Of a stretch of 64,000 nt of DNA, positions 14,252-22,970 are shown in pieces. This DNA is from G963663315 sp965116335 (GTDB lineage Bacteria; Pseudomonadota; Gammaproteobacteria; Arenicellales; Poriferihabitantaceae): positions 868,001-932,000 of the forward strand of contig OZ220677.1 in NCBI GenBank assembly GCA_965116335.1, given 5' to 3'. The notes beneath the pieces were generated by a model that had not been told where the DNA came from, did no database searches, and saw only the letters and a list, made by a program, of their open reading frames with translations. Positions within the stretch are counted from its first letter, which is position 1. Every line of letters begins with the position of its first letter. Position numbers and translations under genes: made by a program.

Positions 14252-16942
14252 GTGAATACCGACACCCGGACGGTTTGTCTGACTATCGTACTGCCCCCAG
14301 GAACGGAAGTCACCCGTAAATGTCTGGAAAGTGCCGTCCCTTTTATTGACAGTTGGGTCATCCTCAACTGCCAACCACCAACCGCACATCACTCCCCCCT
14401 TGAGGGGGAGTCGGCGCACCGCGCCGGTGGGGGGGACCAATCATCGGAATCCAGCGAACTGATCACGGAAATCCTTGGCCACCTGCCCGGAAAAACAGTC
14501 CATCACGACTTTACCGGTTTTGACGACGCCTGGAACCATGCCTGGCAATCCGCCCGCAAAATGGCCGACACAGTGCTGATGCTGGAGTCGGACGAACGGA
14601 TACAATGCCTGGATTCCGGTATTTCCCTGCCCCAGGGCGCCGAAATCGGCCTCTTGGAAATCCGAACTCCGCGTTTCTCGCTGCGCCAGCCACGTCTGTT
14701 GCGAACCGATGCTACGGTCGAATTCCTGGACAGCGCTGTCGGACAGGCCGGTCAAGTCCTGTTTGATGAGAGCCCTGTCTATAACACAGTAGCCCATGTC
14801 CATATACTACCCCGTCTGCGCAATGACAAAATCCGGCTCAGAAAAACCCGGCTCAGAAAAATCCCCGCCCTGAACAACGGCATCAAGCAACTCCATTCCC
14901 GGCTGGATGCCGATTGTGCACAAGCCACCTCTCCGGCCAGATTGAACATCCTGTTATCCACCGCACACGCCTGTTGGCAATCGAATAAAGCCAAAAAGGC
15001 CATAAAATACTTCCAGGCTGTAGCAGACCAGGTGACCGAGCCCGATATTACGAACAGTAATATGGCTGAGCTTTACTGGCAGTCCCGATATTTCCTGGCT
15101 GTTATCCATACATCGAAAAACCGCATCCCGCCGGCACTCGATCTGCTCAGCGACTGCATAAACCAGGATCTGGAGAGGCTGGAGCCATTTATATGCCTGG
15201 CTGAAATCTTCGAGACCAATAACGAATCGGAGCGTGCATTGACACTGGTTGAACTGGCGGTTGACGTACCGCAGCCAGCACTCGCGCGATATTTCGAGCC
15301 AGCCATCTACCACTATTCGGCACGCTTGATAGCAGCCAAATTAAGCGCAAAACTTGGGCAGACCGATGCCGCGATTGACCATGCCAAAAAACTGAAACTG
15401 CACAAAAACCTGCCGAACGGGATTGAGGAGCAACGAAGAGAACTACTGGAAAAACAAAAGCATATAAAACAGACACACAGCGCCAGTAAAAGCAGCATTC
15501 ACTCCCCCCGCAGACCGGGGAGTCGGCGCACTGCGCCGAAGGGGGGAGCCCAGCCATCAGAACGAACACAGCCGACGGCATCCCCAACCCCCGTCGCACA
15601 ACCCGCTCCGCCTCCCCGACTGACCGTTGGCATGGCGACCTACGATGATTTTGATGGAGTCTATTTCACCATCATGTCGATCATGCTCTATCATCGTGAA
15701 GCATTGCCCGACATCGAAATACTGGTCATTGACAACAACCCGGACTCCAGACACGGCCAGTCCGTAGCCAAATTTTGCAAGCAGACCGGCAAGGTTCGTT
15801 GCATCCCCGCACCCGAATACAAAAGCACTGCGATCAGGGACCGGATATTCGCCGAAGCGCACGGCGACTTCGTACTGTGTGTGGACTGCCATGTTTTCCT
15901 GCATGAGGGCGCATTGAGCCGTCTGCTCGAATATTGCGCCAATAATCCCGACAGCAACGACCTGCTGCACGGACCACTGTGCTACGACAGTGTCAACCTG
16001 GATCATATCAGCACGCACATGGAGAAACGCTGGAACAGAGGCTTTTTCGGCGTTTGGGGAACCGACTCGCGCGCCAGAAACGGCGATGGAGAACCTTTTG
16101 AGATTCCACTTCAAGGCATGGGCCTATTCGCCTGCCGCAAGGCCGCCTGGCCCGGTTTCAACCGCAAATTTCGAGGCTTCGGCGGAGAAGAGGGTTATAT
16201 CCACGAAAAAATCCGCCAGCAGGGTGGCCGGGTCCTGTGCCTGCCATTTTTGTATTGGTCGCATCGTTTTCATCGCCCGAGCGGTGTCCAATACGTCAAC
16301 AGCTGGCAAGACCGCATCCGCAACTACCTGATTGGCTGGGATGAATTGGGAATGCCCAACACAGAACTGCTCGACCACTTCTGCCACCACATCAACCCGA
16401 AAGCCGCCAGCTCCGCAAACGCATGGTTCATACAGGAAAAGCGCGGCCCACTCTGGGCATTCGACACCATATTCTGGCTGTCCGCCTCTGCTGCAGACTG
16501 GCATCGTGCTCTGGAAACGCTAAAAAGCCTTTCCATAGACCGTATCACACAAGAAATAGAACTATCGGACGCTCTGGATACACTAACCGATGATCTGATC
16601 TCTGCCCAACGACACGTCATTGACCTGGGTATCCGCCAAAACCTGGACGATATCGTCATAATCAACGGCAGCTGTGAATTCATCCAAAACCCGAGGGGTA
16701 AACTCCTCGGCAACCAATCGAAACTCCAGGACAAAACGATCGATGTCCTGGCGACAAACGAATTTTGCCAACCCCCCGACCCGGCAGTCGCCGGCAACCC
16801 GACCCATTTAGCGATGGATCACCTGCTGATTATTCGTAATAACGCCTTCCAGGCAGCGCAGGCCATCATAAGTGCCGGCCAGCCCCTGACACTGACCAAC
16901 CTCGAAGCGCACCAACCCAATCTGTCTATCCAGCGACTGTAA
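14252..16942 (+). CDS. Large two-part family 2 glycosyltransferase with TPR-like middle and two in-frame palindromic repeats
   Basis: An 896-residue protein from a GTG start with GGAG 9 bases ahead. Residues 1 to about 200 resemble the TPR-linked GT2 proteins (FIDSWVIL near 32; LITEILGHLPG, HHDFTGFDDAWNHAWQSA and LMLESDERI further on), but the loop that normally reads like VDTGSTDGT is replaced by repeat-derived sequence. Residues about 230-400 are helical and TPR-like. Residues about 455-700 are a full GT2 domain: LTVGMATYDDFDGVYFTI, ILVIDNNPDS, a candidate metal site LCVDCHVFL, and GFGGEEGYIHEKIRQQGG, similar to polypeptide-GalNAc-transferase-type enzymes. The last 190 or so residues are unassigned. 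Two palindromic repeat copies encode residues 47-62 and 417-433. It follows the DXD protein in a likely operon. Confidence 0.78.
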   Translation: MNTDTRTVCLTIVLPPGTEVTRKCLESAVPFIDSWVILNCQPPTAHHSPLEGESAHRAGGGDQSSESSELITEILGHLPGKTVHHDFTGFDDAWNHAWQSARKMADTVLMLESDERIQCLDSGISLPQGAEIGLLEIRTPRFSLRQPRLLRTDATVEFLDSAVGQAGQVLFDESPVYNTVAHVHILPRLRNDKIRLRKTRLRKIPALNNGIKQLHSRLDADCAQATSPARLNILLSTAHACWQSNKAKKAIKYFQAVADQVTEPDITNSNMAELYWQSRYFLAVIHTSKNRIPPALDLLSDCINQDLERLEPFICLAEIFETNNESERALTLVELAVDVPQPALARYFEPAIYHYSARLIAAKLSAKLGQTDAAIDHAKKLKLHKNLPNGIEEQRRELLEKQKHIKQTHSASKSSIHSPRRPGSRRTAPKGGAQPSERTQPTASPTPVAQPAPPPRLTVGMATYDDFDGVYFTIMSIMLYHREALPDIEILVIDNNPDSRHGQSVAKFCKQTGKVRCIPAPEYKSTAIRDRIFAEAHGDFVLCVDCHVFLHEGALSRLLEYCANNPDSNDLLHGPLCYDSVNLDHISTHMEKRWNRGFFGVWGTDSRARNGDGEPFEIPLQGMGLFACRKAAWPGFNRKFRGFGGEEGYIHEKIRQQGGRVLCLPFLYWSHRFHRPSGVQYVNSWQDRIRNYLIGWDELGMPNTELLDHFCHHINPKAASSANAWFIQEKRGPLWAFDTIFWLSASAADWHRALETLKSLSIDRITQEIELSDALDTLTDDLISAQRHVIDLGIRQNLDDIVIINGSCEFIQNPRGKLLGNQSKLQDKTIDVLATNEFCQPPDPAVAGNPTHLAMDHLLIIRNNAFQAAQAIISAGQPLTLTNLEAHQPNLSIQRL
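14392..14437. repeat. Compound palindromic repeat, copy 2 (inside the glycosyltransferase frame)
   Basis: CTCCCCCCTTGAGGGGGAG (14392-14410) is followed by a GGCGC-ACC-GCGCC hairpin and a run of G ending in GAC. The plan matches the intergenic copy at 10121. It is read in frame as HSPLEGESAHRAGGGD, a low-complexity stretch unlike its surroundings. Confidence 0.75.
15502..15548. repeat. Compound palindromic repeat, copy 3 (inside the glycosyltransferase frame)
   Basis: CTCCCCCC-GCAGAC-CGGGGAG is followed by GGCGC-ACT-GCGCC and AAGGGGGGAG. It is read in frame as HSPRRPGSRRTAPKGG in the linker between the TPR-like part and the GT2 domain. It shares the core AGTCGGCGCAC.GCGCCG with copy 2. Confidence 0.75.
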
Positions 16943-16967
16943 CAAAAACGTCTTGCGGGACGGTGCT

Positions 16968-17375
16968 TCAGGGTTGATCATCCAGTGCTGACAGGATCGG
17001 ATGTACTGCTGCCAATATATCCATTCGCCGGATTTGATCGGGGGTTTTCCACTCGATATTCTGCCCCTCCCGACCCTCCATCCTGCCCTGAAAATCCCGC
17101 ACCAGAAAAACATGAAGCAATACGCTGGCATGAGAATAATCCTGACAGTGACGTAGCAGCGGGGCAAGACTGGATGCGGTAATACCGAGTTCTTCCTCGA
17201 GCTCACGAATCAACGCCTTTTCGGCCGATTCTCCAGATTCGATTTTTCCGCCCGGAAATTCCCACTGTCCGGCACAGGGCCGGTCGGGCAAACGCTGCTG
17301 AATCAGGAATTCACCGGCGGTGTTTTGTATAACGCCAACAGCGACCGGGGTTCGCTCAGGATCGGTAGTCGGCAT
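16968..17375 (-). CDS. mutT: 8-oxo-dGTP diphosphatase (Nudix, MutT)
   Basis: Hydrolyses 8-oxo-dGTP to the monophosphate, preventing oxidised guanine from entering DNA. The Nudix box is complete: GGKIESGESAEKALIRELEE followed by ELGI (residues about 42-65). The 135-residue length and the QRLPDRPCAGQWEFPGGK segment match MutT. It starts at an ATG inside the last codons of argJ (20-base overlap), so expression is probably coupled to secA-argJ. The chain secA-(argJ)-mutT is a known gammaproteobacterial arrangement. It converges with the glycosyltransferase gene. Confidence 0.92.
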   Translation of the reverse strand: MPTTDPERTPVAVGVIQNTAGEFLIQQRLPDRPCAGQWEFPGGKIESGESAEKALIRELEEELGITASSLAPLLRHCQDYSHASVLLHVFLVRDFQGRMEGREGQNIEWKTPDQIRRMDILAAVHPILSALDDQP

Positions 17376-18579
17376 TAATCGTAATATAGCCGTGGGTCAA
17401 ATCGCAGGTCCAGACCACAAATTCACCTCGACCGATTCCTACATCCACATCAATGCGGACAGACTGGCCTTTCAGATGCCCGGTGACCCGGTCTTCGTCA
17501 TAATCCTCAACCACCTGGCCGTTGCGGGCAATGTCAATACCTCCCATGCCGATACTGAGCTTGTTCCGGTCCACCTCCATTCCCGATTTACCTGCCGCCA
17601 TCACAATCCGCCCCCAATTCGCATCCTCACCGGCAATCGCCGTTTTGACCAGTGGTGAATTTGCGATTGATTTCCCGATTACCCTGGCGGCAGAGTCATT
17701 CTCGGCTCCTGTTACCCGAATCTCGATCAGTTTGGTTGCACCTTCCCCGTCTCGTATAACCTGCCTGGCCAGATCCAGCATGAGTGTCCGCAAGTCCCGC
17801 CTGAAATGAGCCAACGAAGGGTCTTCGATACTCACCGGCGGAGTATTACCCGCTTTCCCGGTTGCGAACAGCAGGCAGGTATCGCTGGTTGATGTGTCAC
17901 TATCCACGGTAATCGCGTTAAAGGAGTATTCATTCGCCTCTTCCAGCAACGCTTGCAGAAGGTGGGCAGGAATCCGGGCATCGGTAAAAACAAAGGCCAG
18001 CATGGTCGCCATGTCCGGCTCGATCATCCCTGAGCCTTTGGCAATTCCGTTGATTCGCACCGGAATACCCGCTATTTCGCTTGTAATACCTGCCCCTTTT
18101 GCGAACGTATCGGTCGTCATGATGGTGCGGGCCGCATCCTCGAAACGTGCATTCGGGTTGTGAAACAGTGCGGGCAGGGCCTGCTCAATCCGATGTATCG
18201 GCAACGGCTCTCCGATCACGCCTGTAGAAGCTATAAAAATTTCCGCAGGTGAGCAGCCCAGTGAATCCGCTACTGCCGCACAAATCATCTGGCAGTGCTG
18301 GTCGCCCGTCCGCCCGGTGAACGCATTGGCATTACCCGAATTGACAATCAGACCACCCGCCCGTCCGCCCTTCAAATGATCACGGCAAACCCCTACCGGT
18401 GCGCTGGCGGTTTTTGATCGGGTCAGAACTCCGGCCACAGTCGTACCGGATGCAAACCACGCCAGCATCAGGTCATTTCGATTCGGGTATTTGATACCCG
18501 CCGCCGCGACCGAAAACCGCACCCCTGACAATTCTTCAAGAGCCGGGAAACTGGCCGGTGCAAGGGGAGAAATTTCCAT
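17356..18579 (-). CDS. argJ: Arginine biosynthesis bifunctional protein ArgJ
   Basis: Ornithine acetyltransferase that moves acetyl from N-acetylornithine to glutamate in the cyclic arginine pathway; many forms also use acetyl-CoA. The protein is made as one chain and cuts itself before a Thr, here in PDMATMLAFVFTDA (Thr nucleophile after Ala). Other conserved segments are NSGNANAFTG, IASTGVIGEPLP, KGSGMIEPDMA, ITVDSDTSTSDTC and EDANWGRIVMAAG. The ATG at 18579 follows one codon after the secA stop; a TTG at 18582 is immediately before it. It is about 407 residues, as expected. The oxyanion-hole threonine and glycine pair lies in STGVIGE. Confidence 0.95.
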   Translation of the reverse strand: MEISPLAPASFPALEELSGVRFSVAAAGIKYPNRNDLMLAWFASGTTVAGVLTRSKTASAPVGVCRDHLKGGRAGGLIVNSGNANAFTGRTGDQHCQMICAAVADSLGCSPAEIFIASTGVIGEPLPIHRIEQALPALFHNPNARFEDAARTIMTTDTFAKGAGITSEIAGIPVRINGIAKGSGMIEPDMATMLAFVFTDARIPAHLLQALLEEANEYSFNAITVDSDTSTSDTCLLFATGKAGNTPPVSIEDPSLAHFRRDLRTLMLDLARQVIRDGEGATKLIEIRVTGAENDSAARVIGKSIANSPLVKTAIAGEDANWGRIVMAAGKSGMEVDRNKLSIGMGGIDIARNGQVVEDYDEDRVTGHLKGQSVRIDVDVGIGRGEFVVWTCDLTHGYITINADYRS

Positions 18580-18582
18580 CAA

Positions 18583-21348
18583 TCAGCCCGCTTGGATCCG
18601 GCCACAGCATTGCTTGTACTTTTTGCCTGAACCACAGGGGCAAGGCTCGTTTCTCCCTACTTTTTTTCCTGTTCGGACATAAGTACGCTCGGAACGGGAA
18701 TCCCGAGTACGCTCGGAACGGGAATCCCGGGACTGACCCTGCGCTTCCGGGGGCTGAGCGCTGCCCTGAGCAGGCAGGCCGGTATTTGCCTGCTCGTGGA
18801 CATAGCGTACCGATTGTTCCTGTTTCTGTTGCTGGCGAAGACGGTTTTCCATCTCGAGCATTTCCTCTTCCGACGGCACCTGGACTTTCGCCAGAATACA
18901 GATCACGTCATATTTGATCGACTCCAGCAACGAGTTGAACATCTCGAACGCTTCACGTTTATATTCCTGTTTGGGGTTTTTCTGCGCGTAGCCGCGAAGC
19001 CCGATACCCTGCCTGAGATAATCCATATTCGCCAGATGTTCTTTCCATTGTTCATCCAGCGTTTTCAACATGACCTGCTTCTCGAAAAGCCGCATATTTC
19101 CACTGCCAACCCGGCTTTCCTTGGAGCGGGCCACATCGACGATTGATTGAAGAATTTTTGCTCGCAGTGGCTCTTCGTGCAGGCTGTCGTCCTCATCCAG
19201 CCATTTCTGCACCTCAAGTTCCAGTCCGAATTCCGACAGAATATCCTTCTCCAGCGATTCTATATCCCACTGCTCCTCCAGAGTCTGCGGCCCGATACTG
19301 CGGCTGATAACCCCGCTGACCACCTCCTCGCGGGAATAATTGACGTAATCCGAAATATCTTCCGTTTCCATCAGGTCATTTCGTTGTTCGTAGATTATTT
19401 TTCGCTGTTCATTCGCGACATCGTCATATTCCAGCAATTGCTTACGCATGTCGAAGTTGTGGCCTTCCACTTTTTTCTGGGCATTTTCGATGGCGCGGTT
19501 CACCCATGGATGCTCAATCGCCTCACCCTCATCCATTCCCAGCTTCTCCATCAGTCCGGCGATCTTCGCGGAACCGAAAATTCTCATCAGGTTGTCTTCC
19601 AGAGACAGAAAGAACCGGCTTGTGCCCGGATCACCCTGACGTCCGCATCGCCCCCGCAACTGGTTGTCCACTCGCCGGGACTCGTTACGTTCAGTACCCA
19701 ATACATGCAAGCCGCCTGCCTCAATAACCTGCTTGTGACGCTCCTTCCATTGCGCTTCTGCCGCTTCTTTATCAGAATCGGTCTCAAGTCTGGCCAGTTC
19801 CATCTCCAGATTGCCCCCCAGAACAATATCCGTACCGCGACCTGCCATGTTGGTGGCAATGGTGATCGTACCCGGACGCCCTGCCTCCGCGATAATTTCC
19901 GCTTCCTTGCCATGATGTTTGGCATTCAGAACCCGGTGCTCTATTTTCTTGCCAGCCAGAATTTCACTGAGCCGCTCGGAGGATTCGATAGATGCCGTTC
20001 CGACCAGTACCGGTTGGTTTTTGGTGCGGCACTTTCCAATCTCCTGACAAATTGCGGCATATTTCTCCTCTGTGGTTCGATAGACCAGATCCGGAAAATC
20101 CTCCCTTCGCATCTCCTCGTTGGTCGGAATGATGACGACCTCCAGGCCATATATCTGAAGAAACTCAGGTGCCTCGGTATCCGCAGTTCCAGTCATCCCG
20201 GACAGCTTGTCGTACAACCGGAAGTAATTCTGGAAAGTGATCGAAGCCAGGGTCTGGTTTTCCTGTTGAACGGATACGCCCTCTTTCACCTCTACGGCTT
20301 GATGCAGCCCCTCGGACCAGCGCCTGCCGGGCATCATCCGCCCGGTAAACTCATCAATAATCACAATCGCGTCGTCGCGGACAATGTAATCAACATCCCT
20401 GGCGAACAGATTATGCGCCCGCAGTGCCGCATGAAGATGATGCAGCAAGCCGATATTGGCTGATTCATACAGACTGCTGCCGGGTTCCAGCAGCCCCGCT
20501 TTTATCAACAGGGATTCCGACCGCTCATGCCCTTCTTCAGTCAATGTGATCTGTTTGGTTTTTTCATCGACACTGAAATCTCCGGGGCCTTCCGGCTCCT
20601 GCTGGCGAGTCAGAACGGGGATAATCGTGTTTATTTTCGCATACAGGTCGGTACTCTCTTCCGCCGGCCCGGAAATAATCAGGGGAGTTCGCGCTTCATC
20701 AATCAGAATCGAATCCACCTCATCCACAATCGCGAAGCCCAACCCTTTCTGGAACCGATCTTCATCGGAGAACGCCATGTTGTCGCGCAAATAGTCAAAC
20801 CCGAATTCGTTGTTGGTGCCGTATACAATATCGCACTGATAGGCCTGCTTCTTTTCCTCCCGGCTCTGGCCAGGATGGATTACGCCAACGTTCAGCCCCA
20901 GAAAAGAATAAATCTTCCCCATCCATTCGGCATCACGTTGCGCCAGGTAACTGTTCACCGTAACCACATGCACCGATGAACCGCAGACCGCATTCAGATA
21001 AGCCGGCAGCGTGGCCACCAGGGTTTTGCCTTCGCCGGTTTTCATTTCAGCGATCTTGCCTTCGTTCAGCACCATGCCACCCACCAGTTGCACATCAAAA
21101 TGGCGCAATCCGGTGGTGCGGACCGAGGCTTCACGAACCACGGCAAAAGTCTCTGCCAGCAATTCATCGCCGCTGGCACCGTCAGCTGAGCGCTTGCGAA
21201 ATTCCGCAGTCCTGCCAGCCAGCTCATGATCGCTCAATCCTTTCAACGAATCTTCCATGGCATTGATCTTCGTGACCGTTTTCCCCAGGCTTTTAAGCAA
21301 ACGCTGGTTACGGTCTCCAAAAACTTTTTTCACTACACTTTGCAGCAT
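18583..21348 (-). CDS. secA: Preprotein translocase ATPase SecA
   Basis: Motor ATPase that drives unfolded secretory proteins through the SecYEG channel. The 921-residue protein has Walker A MKTGEGKTLVATL (near residue 104), the DEAD-equivalent VDEVDSILIDEARTPLIISG, NMAGRGTDIVLGGN, and a C-terminal zinc finger CPCGSGKKYKQCC that binds SecB. The linker before the zinc finger contains a perfect tandem duplication encoding RDSRSERT twice. No secM lies between lpxC and secA, unlike in enteric bacteria; instead dciA is divergent upstream. It is followed directly by argJ. Confidence 0.97.
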   Translation of the reverse strand: MLQSVVKKVFGDRNQRLLKSLGKTVTKINAMEDSLKGLSDHELAGRTAEFRKRSADGASGDELLAETFAVVREASVRTTGLRHFDVQLVGGMVLNEGKIAEMKTGEGKTLVATLPAYLNAVCGSSVHVVTVNSYLAQRDAEWMGKIYSFLGLNVGVIHPGQSREEKKQAYQCDIVYGTNNEFGFDYLRDNMAFSDEDRFQKGLGFAIVDEVDSILIDEARTPLIISGPAEESTDLYAKINTIIPVLTRQQEPEGPGDFSVDEKTKQITLTEEGHERSESLLIKAGLLEPGSSLYESANIGLLHHLHAALRAHNLFARDVDYIVRDDAIVIIDEFTGRMMPGRRWSEGLHQAVEVKEGVSVQQENQTLASITFQNYFRLYDKLSGMTGTADTEAPEFLQIYGLEVVIIPTNEEMRREDFPDLVYRTTEEKYAAICQEIGKCRTKNQPVLVGTASIESSERLSEILAGKKIEHRVLNAKHHGKEAEIIAEAGRPGTITIATNMAGRGTDIVLGGNLEMELARLETDSDKEAAEAQWKERHKQVIEAGGLHVLGTERNESRRVDNQLRGRCGRQGDPGTSRFFLSLEDNLMRIFGSAKIAGLMEKLGMDEGEAIEHPWVNRAIENAQKKVEGHNFDMRKQLLEYDDVANEQRKIIYEQRNDLMETEDISDYVNYSREEVVSGVISRSIGPQTLEEQWDIESLEKDILSEFGLELEVQKWLDEDDSLHEEPLRAKILQSIVDVARSKESRVGSGNMRLFEKQVMLKTLDEQWKEHLANMDYLRQGIGLRGYAQKNPKQEYKREAFEMFNSLLESIKYDVICILAKVQVPSEEEMLEMENRLRQQQKQEQSVRYVHEQANTGLPAQGSAQPPEAQGQSRDSRSERTRDSRSERTYVRTGKKVGRNEPCPCGSGKKYKQCCGRIQAG
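18682..18729. repeat. Perfect 24-bp tandem duplication in the secA linker
   Basis: Two identical 24-base units (18682-18705 and 18706-18729) encode RDSRSERT twice, just upstream of the zinc-finger coding region. The unit length is a multiple of three, so the frame is preserved. Copy number could vary between strains by slippage. Confidence 0.9.
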
Positions 21349-21428
21349 ATAAATATAGTATTATTGTCTGGTTTGATTGCGGCTTGAATTATGCCAGATA
21401 TATCCCGGACAAGACCATTTGAAAGTCA

Positions 21429-21872
21429 ATGCAGAAATTCAGGCGCATTTCACAGATAACCCCTCATGTCCTGCCAAAAAACGTGGACTCACCGGCAGAT
21501 GAAACGGCTCAACAAGACCTGCATGAATTCTGGCGGGAATATGCAGGTATCGCGGCCCCCCATACCAGACTCCTGTGGTATCGCTCCGGTCGTCTGATAG
21601 TTTTTTGCGATCATCCGGTCTGGGCCACCCAAATCAGGCACCAGACCCCCTCCCTGATTCGACAGCTTAATGAGTCGGGTTTTGAAGTCTCCAGCCTGGA
21701 ACCGAAAATAAAACCGGCCGGTCATATTTCCGGTCAAGGCCTGGAATCGGGACGTTCAGCCAACCCGATCTCTGCCCAAAACGCCAAAGCAATGGCAGGT
21801 ATTTCCAGAAAACTGACACACAAGGAATTGGGGAAGGCACTCTACCGGCTTGCCAGCAAATCAATCAGGTAA
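21429..21872 (+). CDS. dciA: DUF721 protein, probable replicative helicase loader DciA
   Basis: The 147-residue protein has the DUF721 core: LHEFWREYAGIAAPHTRLLWYRSGRLIVFCDHPVWATQIRHQTPSLIRQLN, split here as LLWYRSGRLIVFCDHPVWA and IRQLNESGF (residues about 40-85), followed by a low-complexity tail. DciA proteins load the replicative helicase DnaB in bacteria lacking DnaC and often sit between lpxC and secA in gammaproteobacteria, exactly as here. It is divergent from secA (80-bp space) and converges on lpxC. The family call rests on the core and context; function is by analogy. Confidence 0.78.
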   Translation: MQKFRRISQITPHVLPKNVDSPADETAQQDLHEFWREYAGIAAPHTRLLWYRSGRLIVFCDHPVWATQIRHQTPSLIRQLNESGFEVSSLEPKIKPAGHISGQGLESGRSANPISAQNAKAMAGISRKLTHKELGKALYRLASKSIR

Positions 21873-21896
21873 TGACGTGAACCGGGGCAATGTCAA

Positions 21897-22808
21897 TCAG
21901 ACAGCGACCGCAGGTTGAGCAAAAGAAACCGGCGTATCGGCCTCATCTTCAAAAGTGACGATCTCCCATGCGGACCGGGTTGCCATGAGCTTGCGTAGCA
22001 GCTTGTTGTTCAGACTGTGGCCGGATTTGTAGGCGCCAAATGCGCCGATCAATGGTGCCCCCAGAAGATACAAATCACCAATGCCATCCAGAATCTTGTG
22101 TTTGACGAACTCGTCTTCGTAACGCAATCCATCATCGTTCAGGATGTGGAATCCGTCCATTACGATGGCGTTGTCATAGCTTCCACCCTGTACCAGGCCG
22201 GATGCCCTCAATGACTCCAGTTCCTCAATGAACCCAAAAGTTCTGGCTCGACTAATCTCCTTGACAAAGGATGTCGTCGACAAATCGACGGTTGCCATTT
22301 GCACCGAGTTCTGCAATATCGGATGGTTGAAATCAATGGCGAACGAAACCTTGAACCCGTTGAATGGTTCCAGTCGGGCCCACTTGTCACCCTCATTGAC
22401 CTGCACCGGGCTCTTGATACGAATGAACTTCTTCGGTTTGCTCTGTTCCAGTATCCCGGCGGACTGCAACAGGAAAACAAAAGGGCCAGCGCTGCCGTCC
22501 ATAATCGGAACTTCAGGCGCGCTCAACTCCACATACGCGTTATCAATTCCCAATCCCGAAAACGCGGACATCAAATGTTCTACAGTGGAAATCTTGATGC
22601 CCTGTTTTTCCAGGGAAGTGGACAGACGGGTATCGCTGACATTTTCCGGGCAGGCTACGATACTGACGACAGGATCAAGATCAACCCGCCGAAATACGAT
22701 CCCCGTGTCAACAGGAGCAGGTTCAAGGGTAAGGTAGACTTTCTCGCCGGTATGCAGACCAATACCGGTAGCGTGGATTACGTTTTTCAGGGTGCGTTGT
22801 CTGATCAT
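21897..22808 (-). CDS. lpxC: UDP-3-O-acyl-N-acetylglucosamine deacetylase LpxC
   Basis: Zinc enzyme for the first committed step of lipid A synthesis, in the cytoplasm. The zinc ligands and active site are seen in VEHLMSAFSGLGIDNAYVE, HKILDGIGDLYLLG and GAFGAYKSGHSLNNKL. It has 303 residues (E. coli 305). The start RTLKNVIHATGIGLHTGEKV is canonical. It is the last gene of the dcw cluster, 162 bases after ftsZ, a gap large enough for its own promoter, though I could not pick one with confidence. In enterics LpxC is degraded by FtsH through its C-terminus; here the tail ends FAQPAVAV, hydrophobic as in such degrons. Confidence 0.97.
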   Translation of the reverse strand: MIRQRTLKNVIHATGIGLHTGEKVYLTLEPAPVDTGIVFRRVDLDPVVSIVACPENVSDTRLSTSLEKQGIKISTVEHLMSAFSGLGIDNAYVELSAPEVPIMDGSAGPFVFLLQSAGILEQSKPKKFIRIKSPVQVNEGDKWARLEPFNGFKVSFAIDFNHPILQNSVQMATVDLSTTSFVKEISRARTFGFIEELESLRASGLVQGGSYDNAIVMDGFHILNDDGLRYEDEFVKHKILDGIGDLYLLGAPLIGAFGAYKSGHSLNNKLLRKLMATRSAWEIVTFEDEADTPVSFAQPAVAV

Positions 22809-22970
22809 CTGGTTATATAGTTCCAGTCAATACGATGGCTGTCGGAACATACAGGCGGATGCTACACCAAAACCACTTCAAATTGAACCGATTTTTGGTG
22901 CAATATCCCGCAATATGATTAATTTACCTGATTTATTTTGTAATACACGTTAAATATCGGCAAATTTCGA

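Noticed and set aside
19147..20463. Plus-strand open frame of 438 codons opposite secA
   Set aside because: Lies wholly inside secA, whose motifs are complete; the antisense translation shows no family and arises from codon use on the other strand.
22809..22970. A separate lpxC promoter
   Set aside because: AT-rich and long enough, but no -35/-10 pair at good spacing could be chosen.
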